A stretch of DNA of 64,000 nt from Symbiotaphrina buchneri (taxonomy: Eukaryota > Ascomycota > Symbiotaphrinales > Symbiotaphrinaceae), in contig BCIG01000013.1 of NCBI GenBank assembly GCA_001599915.1, forward strand, positions 496,001-560,000, read 5' to 3'. Both the position numbers and the translations under genes were made by a program. Under the pieces are notes generated by a model, which made no database searches, was not told the origin of the DNA, and worked only from the letters and a program-made list of their open reading frames with translations. Positions 56,540 to 64,000 of the stretch are shown here, piece after piece. How positions within the stretch are numbered: the stretch's first letter is position 1; each line of letters opens with the position of its first letter.

Positions 56540-58887
56540 TCAAGAAGTTACCGCCGCCACCTTCGCGGTTTCCAATCCTTCCGAAGGTGAAGTGACAGTT
56601 GAAGAAGCAATGGATGACCTTTTCTCTCTTCTAGAGGTCGCTTTCGCAGCGACCGGTTTTGGTGCCGTGATTAGCTTAGAGTTCTCGTCACGAGATTGAG
56701 AGAAGTCTTTCCACTTTCTCCAGCCGTCAAAGTCAATAAGCGCCTGCATGCAACCCCACTCCATGACTTTTCGTTCAAGCCACACAAAATTTACTGGCTA
56801 TGAATTAATGTTAGCTTGAACAACCCAGTGACAGTTGACCGGTATGAGGGAGATGAACGCCCGCCAGCAGCCTACCTTTGTAAGGAAGTCGTTGCATCCG
56901 GCGGCTAGAGCCTCATGCCTATCACTTTGCAAGCTAGAAGCCGTGAGAGCAACTATGATCACAGGGCTCTTGAACAAAACGCGATTAGGGAGTCTGTCCT
57001 CTTCCTTGGGCTCTTCTTTTAGAGCTGTGTCCGGAGCCGTGGATGACGCGCTAGATGAGAAGACCCCAACGGAGTTAAGCCGCTCTAGGCGTCGGATCTC
57101 CTTGGTGGCGTCGAGGCCATTCATTATGGGCAACTGAATATCCATGAGGACAAGATGGAAGCCACCAGCGCGCCATTTCTTGACGGCTTCTTGGCCATTC
57201 ATTGCTGTCTGCCAGCGCACCTTGAGTCGTTTCATAAACGCTTCCAGGAGCCGGAGGTTGATGATATTGTCCTCGACGATCAGTACGTTGATCGGCGGCA
57301 CTGATCCATCCAGTGAACCGACGGGAAGGGATGGAGTCTCCGTGGCTCTTTTTGACTTCTTCGGTTTTGGTCTTGGGGATGCAACACGATTAGGAGGAGG
57401 GGTAGCCACTCTTCTCGGACCCTCCGGCACCGGCGGGGAGGGCAACGGTGGTGGAGCTGGGACAGCTTGCTTAGGTTCTGGCCTCAAGGTAAGTCTCACA
57501 TGGGAAAACCAGGGGTTCGATGCTTACCGTTGTGAATGGGAGGAGCGGATGCAAGAACGGTTGGAGAAGAGGTATGCTGACGCCCATATTTAGGCCGGTG
57601 ATGTCTGGTAGCACTTCGACTACCGGGTGAGGGTAAAGGCGGGACTTGTCCAGTATTTATGACGGAAATAGAATGTATGGATGGTTGGTGAGATCCAGCA
57701 TGGATGGTGGCGTTGGACGCAGAAGGAGCTGTAAGATTGGGCGATGACAAAGGTGGAACGGCAGGCATTCGAGGAAAGTAATCTGTCCCGCTCTCGTCTG
57801 GTCGATGGTCTTCCGATGCATAGTATGATACATGTTGAGCCATCCGAGGCGACGGCCTAGGCGTCCGACGTGGTACATCAATGACTAGAGCCTCGTCCAC
57901 GGTTTGTCCGCCGGGGAAAGACTCATCGAGGGCACGAGTGATCGATTCGTCAGGTCTAAGTATTCGCTCGTCCTCTTTATTTTGTCGACTCCCAGGTTGA
58001 GCACGGGGCGAGATACGTAAGGTCACATCCGGAGCATCGAAGTTTCGACCTAAGGAGTTTGCGTATTTCCTCAAAATCATTTCTCGAACATCGTCGACGA
58101 GATCATCTTCCTTGACAGTTACCAGAGTAGCAGATCCGCCTGGGCGCTTGACCCATATTTTCCTGCTGACCATGCTTGCAGTTAGACTGACGGGTCCTAT
58201 AGATGACTCCTGCAGGCTGCCGCGCGATGAAGGTCGTTTGTCCGGTTCCAGGAGTGTCGACAGTAACCTGGTCTGGCCACTCGGGACCAGCGACTGGCGC
58301 CTTATGAGCAGTTCCTTGGGCCGATGCGGATTCAATTGCAATCTGGAGGATGAGTGTGAAGGCGAAGGGGAAGGGGGATGCGCGGGCGTGGGCGAGGGTG
58401 AGGGCGAGGGCAAAGGTACAGCGAGGGCAGGCTTGTCTGAGCCCGAGACTTCGAGTTCGACGGCTGCGGGCCCTGCGAGTTCATCAGAAGTTTGGTTCTG
58501 TAGAGCCTCTGCTTCCAATTGTTGAACGGCGGGATTTCCGGGTTGCCAAGTGGATCGCGAGGGTTCTGAGATCCCTCGCGTGGGCGGAGGTCGCTGCAGA
58601 TCTTTGCCTAGTGTCCTTAGGCTACTGGAGTCCGGAGGGTCGGGGTGGTGGCTCTGCTCGGTCGGCCCAACCACCTCGGATGTGCTGGCCGTACTATCGT
58701 CCTTCGCATGGCCATCTTCTGGAGCTGCCGCGCCATTGTTGCGTCGTCGTAAAGAGGTCACTGAGGCAGATGGGTTCTTGTCATCCTTGCTGCCCTCCGG
58801 ATTATTGTCCGTTGCGAGCGAGATGGCTGAGGTGGTTGAAGTGCGACGAAGCAATTTGTCTCGAACGGTGTTCAGGCGTGTCCTCAT
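56540..58887 (-). CDS. sskA: Response regulator Ssk1/SskA (HOG pathway)
   Basis: This is the response regulator of the multistep phosphorelay that controls the Hog1/SakA stress MAP kinase. Exons on the minus strand are 58887-57528, 57477-56876 and 56797-56540, giving 739 aa. The start MRTRLNTVRDKLLRRTSTTS is preferred because it matches the family opening; an in-frame ATG at 59157 would add 90 residues with less familiar sequence. A long Ser/Pro-rich region includes SRKIWVKRPGGSATLVTVKE, DDLVDDVREMILRKYANSLG, a conserved pre-receiver segment. The receiver domain (about residues 485-640) reads INVLIVEDNIINLRLLEAFM, with the phospho-acceptor Asp566 in VLMDIQLPIMNG and the lysine in DFLTK. After intron 2 it continues PVNFVWLERKVMEWGCMQAL, the characteristic Ssk1 ending of the domain, then a disordered tail. 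Histidine-kinase domains are absent. Confidence 0.93.
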
Positions 58888-59680
58888 CTCGCCCAGCGAA
58901 AGCGAGTGAGGGTCTGTTGGAGGCAGAGGCCTGCTGACCGGGGACGGTTGCGAAGTAGTGATTGCCCCTTGGTCACCTATCGAAACATGTAGTGAACATT
59001 TCGAATTGGCATTGTGAGGTGCGCCGTCATGTGCAGTTGAGCAGAACCGTAGGTCGGATGGAATTGTAGTTGTCGGAGCCTCTTTGGGTTTCTTGTTCCT
59101 GGCCGGCCGCCTACAGCACAACGACAGCATGTACGCTTGTGGCGCACACGCAGGCAAGCAAGCTTTGAGAGCCTAAACAGGGGGATCGAAATGAAGGGTG
59201 TCAACAACGGGCAAATTGGACGAATCCCAATTTATCACCTTATCCTTCGATTGCCGTAGCCCGCTTTCCATCCGGCAAGCTCGAACTGACACAATCCGTA
59301 CTATCTACCAAGGTTGACAACCGGCTGGAAATAAGGTAATCTTATACATACCATGCTGGTTCAACCCACAACTAGGGTAAGTGCTACGCAGGATACTAAG
59401 AAGTCGTATAATGGATTTCCATGCCCGCCATTATTATTATTGCACACGAAAAAGCCAGGGACCATGTTACTCAGGGTCTGTATTTCCCCGCTACAACATC
59501 TGCCAAGGCAATGAGTTTCAGGTCAATATTTCGAAGTCAATGCACACTTCGAGAGCACACTGCACAACCAGAACAGGCGAAAGAGCCAGAGTTAAGGGTA
59601 TGTGGTTTTTTATGTATCGATCGAAAGTCCAACTACCAGTGAAGATCCTTTATCAGCTTCGTTGGACTAGAAGCCGCAGA
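58888..59680. promoter_or_regulatory. sskA upstream region
   Basis: This region lies upstream of the preferred sskA start. The first 270 bp are open in frame with sskA and may be coding if the 59157 start is used. The remainder has an ATAAGGTAATCTTAT-like palindrome at about 59331-59346 and no recognised gene. Confidence 0.4.
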
Positions 59681-60135
59681 TTAGAATACCTGGCCGCCTC
59701 TTGGATGAGTCCTCTGCGTTGGTCTTTGCTTCATATATGCTGAGGACCTGGTCATCGTGTTCCGGGGCGTTGCAGATGAAAGACAGGATCGTTTGGAAGA
59801 TTCTGTGACAGAAACCATGATTTCGTACACAGAGCTCCCGCCCCATGGCGCAAACTTGCTCAGCGGCTCCAGTCGCCCGTTCCTTGTTGCATTTCGGGCC
59901 ACAGCTTCAGACCGTTCAATGATTGCTTGGAGAAGGTCAGCTGAGATAGACGGAAGGCTGTCCCCGCCCACATACTGACCATCAAGTAGAGGTTAAGGTA
60001 TCACACCGGCCTCAGCAGTAACTTCTCCAGGACCGGGTGAGTATGATATTCCTCCGAGCGTGAGACCATGCACCGATATACACGCTAAAGCTTGAAGCGT
60101 CTCTTCAAGCACTACAGAAACGAATTAAAGAGGTG
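59681..60135 (-). other. Coding-like but unresolved minus-strand stretch
   Basis: Three nearby minus-strand segments read like protein. At about 60112-60013 there is LEETLQALACISVHG then LTLGGISYSPGPGEVTAEAG. At about 59972-59820 there is GGDSLPSISADLLQAIIERS, EAVARNATRNGRLEPLSKFA then PWGGSSVYE. At about 59817-59690 there is RIFQTILSFICNAPEHDDQV then LSIYEAKTNAEDSSKRRP. They lie in different frames and I could not join all of them with normal-size canonical introns; a 32-bp intron would be needed between the first two. The plus strand also has an open frame over 59757-59978. No family was recognised. It may be a small gene with odd introns, a decayed gene, or 3' exons beyond the dynactin-like stop. 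Confidence 0.3.
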
Positions 60136-60156
60136 ATACGACGGAGCACGGTCTGA

Positions 60157-60872
60157 TCAACCCCTCAGAATTCCATCGTCTTGTAGTAGACTATTCTCTT
60201 TCCTGAGGACGGAGCGTTCTAACTTCTCCAGTCTCTCATCCCAGTCTGCCCAACACTCCTCAGCGCCCAAACGCCTGATCCTGCCCCAGTGGTTCACCAG
60301 AATCCCGGTGCGACGCCTAAGCTCAAAAACTTCCTTCCACTGTAGTTCCTGTCTGAGCTCAAGCGCTGCGATGCGCGGTAGTAGTGCGACAAGTGACGCA
60401 AAAGCATGATTCGGTGGTATTGGGGTATCTTGGATTGATGTCAATTGTGACGCAGTCGTGTGGTAACGTGTTGCTTGAGAAAGGACATGGTCAAGGCGTG
60501 TCAGGACTGGAAGGTTATATTTATTTTCATACGGCTTCTTTTTTTCAGGCTGCCCGAATAACTCTGGATGACGCGAATCTACTGAGTTTTCAGTGATCTG
60601 TCGATTCGACTAAGCATTCTCCATTGATACTTACGAAGTTCGAGGAGATCATGGATTGCTGGAGACTGGGATGCTAGTCTGAGTAATCGCGCCTCCATTA
60701 TGTTCAGCCGCTCAAGCGCAGGCTGATCTCCGGAGTTCAATATGCTCTCGTCTGGTTTGGCATATTCATTGGGATGAGAGACCGCTCCAGTGGCAAACAT
60801 TTCGACTGTTCTCAAACGGTCTTCGAGCCTATTTAGGGCTTTGAGCGCCGTGTCCTGTTTAAGTTGTTCCAT
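60157..60872 (-). CDS. Dynactin p22/p24-like subunit (RO-10/DCTN3 type)
   Basis: This is probably the small shoulder/sidearm subunit of dynactin, the dynein activator. Exons on the minus strand are 60872-60635 and 60581-60157, giving 220 aa with a phase-matched ACTCAG acceptor. The start MEQLKQDTALKALNRLEDRL gives a coiled-coil helix (LRTVEMFATG). The centre reads DLLELLDSRHPELFGQPEKK and LPVLTRLDHVLSQATRYHTT. The C-terminal third holds ALLPRIAALELRQELQWKEV, ELRRRTGILVNHWGRI and GAEECWADWDERLEKLERSV; the ECWADWDER stretch matches my memory of fungal RO-10 proteins. Size and all-helical character fit. The identification rests on this resemblance and would need a profile search. It is divergent from the transporter gene. 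Confidence 0.66.
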
Positions 60873-61439
60873 GTCCTCTTGTCCGAATAGCTAGAAGCAC
60901 AAAGGGAACAGGTGTGAGGGGTCAAAGTTGCAGAGTCACAGTGATGCCGCGCACAAGTTGCTGTCTCCAAGATGTCAGCATTCAGCACAGCGAAGATTAA
61001 CAGCAGGAGGTTGTCGAGATGACTATCAACAACAAAAATGGTGGAAGGGAATCTCGTCCTGTACCTTGAACGGGGACTAAGGAACCTTATCGTACGAAGC
61101 GCGTCTTGGCAGAGGTTAAATGTACTCGTACCTTCACTTGTACAAGCGAGGTAGTTCCAGGGACTTTCGAGTATCGATACTAAAAGGGGAGTACTCGTAC
61201 AGGACCTTGTAGGTGACTACGGTACAAACGTCGCGGCTGGCCTACGGCGGTGTCAACTAATTTCCACGGATCACTGCATTGCTACACCAAATTGCATCCT
61301 CCAATCTTACATCATCGGTCAATCCGCTTCTTATCATATTTCCGTTCAATAACTGCGGGGGAAGTGCCAGGCCTACCGAGGGCAAGAGGCTACAGAGCGA
61401 CCATACGTGAGGCGCTCGCCCACTTTCTTCGCCTTAATC
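60873..61439. promoter_or_regulatory. Divergent dynactin-like/transporter promoter region
   Basis: This 567-bp spacer contains several GTAC-rich words at 61100-61235 (CTCGTACCTTCACTTGTACA and similar), related to the GTAC motif family seen elsewhere. No gene was seen. Confidence 0.4.
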
Positions 61440-63298
61440 ATGTCGACTTATTCGGCGATCAACGGGGGCCCCGATGAGGAAGGCGGACGGCCAGCCAGTG
61501 CTCACTCATCTGGACGGCCAAGAAGGTATGATTCACTGCGCTCTTTGGAAGAGCAACCCTCCAATCGGGGTCCTGCATATGGCGTGCTGATGGTTCCAGT
61601 GCCCGAAGCTTTCGGATTCGGCGTGGGAGAAAAGATGTGGGGTATGCTGGCGAGGCAAGTTGGATCAGCAGTGTTATCAACTTGGTCAATACCAGTACGG
61701 ACAAGCCCTCGTCTGTCCTGTGTGGATCACTGACTGGGTTCTTATAGTCATAGGGGCAGGAGTTTTAGCAATGCCTCTAGCTCTTTCTCACATGGGTGTC
61801 GTGTTGGGCGTATTCGTGATTATATGGGCAGGGGTCACGTCCGCTTTCGGGCTCTATCTCCAGGCTCGGTGCGCTCGCTATCTGGACAGAGGTCTCTCCT
61901 CATTTTTCGCTTTGTCACAGATTACCTATCCGAATGCAGCGGTCATATTCGATGCTGCTATTGCGATCAAATGCTTCGGTGTCGGCGTAAGCTATCTGAT
62001 CATTATCGGTGATCTGATGCCGGGGGTGGTCAGAGGCTTCAACGATAGTCCGGATATTGCTCAATACCTTTTAGATCGACAGTTTTGGGTCACAGTGTTT
62101 ATGTACGCTCTCATCAGCTCGGCTGCGCTCTCACAGAACCCTTTTTGGATTTCATGGGGCTTGCTAACGACCGTTCACAGGCTCATAGTCATTCCCTTGT
62201 CTTTCTTGCGCCGGCTAGACTCCCTTAAATATACCAGCGTTATTGCGCTCATATCCATTGGGTATCTTGTCATACTGGTATTGGCTCACTTTTTCAAAGG
62301 AGATACCTTGCAAGACAGGGGTCCTATCCGTGTCGTCCGATGGGCTGGACCTGTGCAGGCCTTGAGTAGCTTCCCTGTCATTGTATTTGCGTATACCTGT
62401 CATCAGAATGTATGATCTTTTGGCTGCGTTTTGTTCGAGAATCCTTACTGACTTTGCCAGATGTTCTCCATCTTGAATGAGATTGCGAACAACTCGCACT
62501 TCAGGACGACTGGCGTGATCATCGCCAGTATTGGTACGGCTGCCGTAATTTATGTCGTGGTCGCTACCACCGGCTATATGCAATTTGGAGACAAGGTTTC
62601 CGGTAACATTGTTGCAATGTGTTCGTATTAATCATGTCACCCATACGGAGAATTTTCGGCTGATACTCGCGTCAGACAAACCTTCTGTCGCATCCACCAT
62701 TGGCAAAGCAGCTATTGTGGTTCTAGTCATGTTTTCCTATCCGTTGCAGGTGCATCCGTGCCGAGCATCGGTCGATGCTGTGTTGAAATGGCGGCCGGCG
62801 AAGCGCAAGCCTGCTCGATCATCACCAAGAGGATCTCCGGCCCCTGTCGCACCTTTGCTCTCTTCAGGAAGACCTGGAGCATCGGCCGGTGGTGATACAA
62901 TGGGTGACGTCCGATTTGCGGCCATCACAACCATGATCATCATCCTGAGCTATGTCGTAGCCATGACTGTATCTTCCCTCGAAAAGGTGCTTGCATATGT
63001 TGGTAGCACGGGCAGTACCAGCATCAGCTTTATTCTGCCAGGCCTGTTCTATTATAAAATCTCGGATCCCGAGTCGTTCCACCATCAAAGACTAATGAAG
63101 GAGGATGATGACGAGGCCGAAATCGCTGGAGCAGACGATTTGGAACAGCGCCAAGGTCTATTGGCCAGCCTCTCTAGGAGGTCCGAAGTATGGGGAAAGC
63201 CACTTCTTCGGAAGCTCAGCTTGGCTTTGGCCATATATGGAGCGGTTGTCATGGTTGTGTGCTTGATCACGAACACTTTCTTCATTGTTGCTCATTGA
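61440..63298 (+). CDS. Vacuolar amino-acid transporter (AAAP family, Avt-type)
   Basis: This is an integral membrane proton-coupled amino-acid carrier of the AAAP family, related to yeast Avt5/6/7-type exporters of the vacuole. Exons are 61440-61525, 61600-61694, 61748-62409, 62461-62620 and 62676-63298, giving 541 aa with matched phases. After a short hydrophilic N-terminus, the first helix carries EASWISSVINLVNTIIGAGV then LAMPLALSHMG, the signature of this family. About ten further hydrophobic segments follow, including GVVLGVFVIIWAGVTSAFGL, SVIALISIGYLVILVLAHF, FPVIVFAYTCHQN then MFSILNEI, IASIGTAAVIYVVVATTGYM and AAIVVLVMFSYPLQVHPCR. A hydrophilic loop at about residues 375-410 separates the last helices, and SLEKVLAYVGSTGSTSISFI lies in helix 9-10. 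The C-terminal segment ends LITNTFFIVAH. The exact transported amino acids cannot be inferred. Confidence 0.9.
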
Positions 63299-63630
63299 AC
63301 CGGCTCGGGGTCTGTGTTCAGTGCTTTGCGGCTCTTAGATAGAAGATAATTTTACGGCATTTCAGGTCTGCATGTCTTTCTGTCGGGAATCTTGGAGTTG
63401 CTATACCGGTACCGTCCCATTTTCTGGTGTTGGGGAAGCATCAAAGCGCTGCATCATCTTTTTGATATTGATGGAACGCATAGCTAGTAGGAGGAAACGG
63501 TCAAGCTCTTGATTGTATAAATGCACCTAGATCTTCCAGAGAACCTAGCCAGTTGGACGCCAATGCCATGCAATACCGCGGAAAAGTCATAAAACCACGA
63601 GTGCTAACCCCGTAACAGCCAGCGCAGCTA
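63299..63630. terminator. Convergent 3' region of transporter and mrps16
   Basis: These 332 bp lie between two convergent stop codons and hold both 3' UTRs. TTGTATAAATGC near 63515 is AT-rich but no definite signal is visible. Confidence 0.35.
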
Positions 63631-64000
63631 TCAGGAATCAGTTTTTTCCGCTGTCTCCGCTTCTGCCTTCTGTAGGTGCTGGACGCGAAATTTCGGTTCC
63701 ATTAGGCCAGCCTGATATCCAAGACAGTCAGAAGCCTGTCTCATCAGAGGATGGGCGATAATACCATTGACAATAGCCGCCATGCTGGGTCTGACGGCTG
63801 TGCTCCTACTCCAAGCCAATATTTTGCGCGCGCCGTATCGAGCCGAATGTCCTTGTATGGTTTGCCCTCTCCATCAGTCGGGACTTTGGGAATAGGATCG
63901 TAGGTGCCTGAACAGTTGGGTGAGCGCCCTTGCATAGCGGGCCATAGGGGCCGAGATGATGGACATACCTAGCACCTCGATTGGTTTGCTGTTCCTCGCC
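63631..64000 (-). CDS. mrps16: Mitochondrial small-subunit ribosomal protein bS16m, 3' part
   Basis: This is a nuclear-encoded mitochondrial homologue of ribosomal protein S16, cut at the right edge of the window. Exons visible on the minus strand are 64000-63969 (partial), 63907-63765 and 63711-63631. The visible protein reads ARNSKPIEVLGTYDPIPKVP, then DIRLDTARAKYWLGVGAQPS, DPAWRLLSMAGLMEPKF and a charged tail (HLQKAEAETAEKTDS). The pattern SKPIEVLGTYDPIP and VGAQPSDPAWRLLS is the family signature. Both introns are GT-AG and phase-matched; a longer reading through the second intron is a shadow. The first residues (VxIRLARFG) lie outside the window. Confidence 0.92.

Noticed and set aside
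58112-58937. Plus-strand frames opposite sskA exon 1, including a Gly/Glu-rich repeat
   Set aside because: Antisense reading of the Ser/Pro-rich region of SskA.

Overview
The window is nuclear DNA from a filamentous ascomycete (Pezizomycotina). Genes carry many short (about 45-80 bp) GT-AG introns with fungal branch-point-like CTGAC/CTAAC elements. The proteins include fungal hallmarks: Zn2Cys6 regulators, an Ssk1-type response regulator, an Och1 mannosyltransferase, Vps17, Tah18, the CysA-type serine acetyltransferase and a dynactin p24-like subunit. Protein wording (Vps17 start, SskA, CysA) leans towards Eurotiomycetes, but the sequence alone does not fix the species.

Layout, left to right. 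0-3 kb: the 5' end of mef2 (-) and vps17 (+) diverge. 3-5.3 kb: gene-poor, with one weak secreted-protein candidate. 5.3-8.6 kb: Zn2Cys6 regulator. 9.2-11.0 kb: homoserine O-acetyltransferase. 12.8-15.5 kb: a second Zn2Cys6 regulator. 16.9-18.5 kb: unknown Ser-rich protein (-). 20.4-22.3 kb: SYLF/Ysc84 protein (-), diverging from tah18 (+, 22.9-25.2 kb). 25.7-29.6 kb: ETF beta and the biotin subunit of methylcrotonoyl-CoA carboxylase, both (+). 30.6-32.8 kb: small four-helix membrane protein and an SDR. 33.5-40.9 kb: THO2. 41.2-42.3 kb: F-box-like protein (-). 43.3-45.0 kb: CysA-type serine O-acetyltransferase (-), diverging from och1 (+). 48.3-50.1 kb: membrane spermidine-synthase-like protein (+). 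50.4-56.2 kb: AT-rich repeat island without genes. 56.5-59.2 kb: sskA (-). 60.2-60.9 kb: dynactin p24-like (-), diverging from a vacuolar amino-acid transporter (+). 63.6-64.0 kb: mitochondrial ribosomal protein S16 (-, cut by the window end).

The GC-balanced part is ordinary housekeeping and signalling. Two themes recur. One is sulfur amino-acid supply: the window holds both MetX-family acetyltransferases, one for homoserine and one for serine. The other is mitochondrial metabolism: mef2, ETF beta, MCC alpha, CysA and MRPS16.

The island is the most structured non-genic part. It holds nested, both-orientation copies of a roughly 0.85-kb hAT-like element with CAGGCTTG-type inverted ends. Solo LTRs with target-site duplications are inserted into it, on a background that looks mutated by RIP. 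Intergenic spacers elsewhere are dotted with a palindromic GGTACCTTAAGGTACC-type motif and a TACGGAGTA motif.

I found no CRISPR, rRNA, convincing tRNA, or secondary-metabolite cluster. I also see no clearly undescribed multi-gene system. The strongest oddities are a missing canonical acceptor in tah18 intron 1, a GC-AG intron in mef2 and the nested repeat island.
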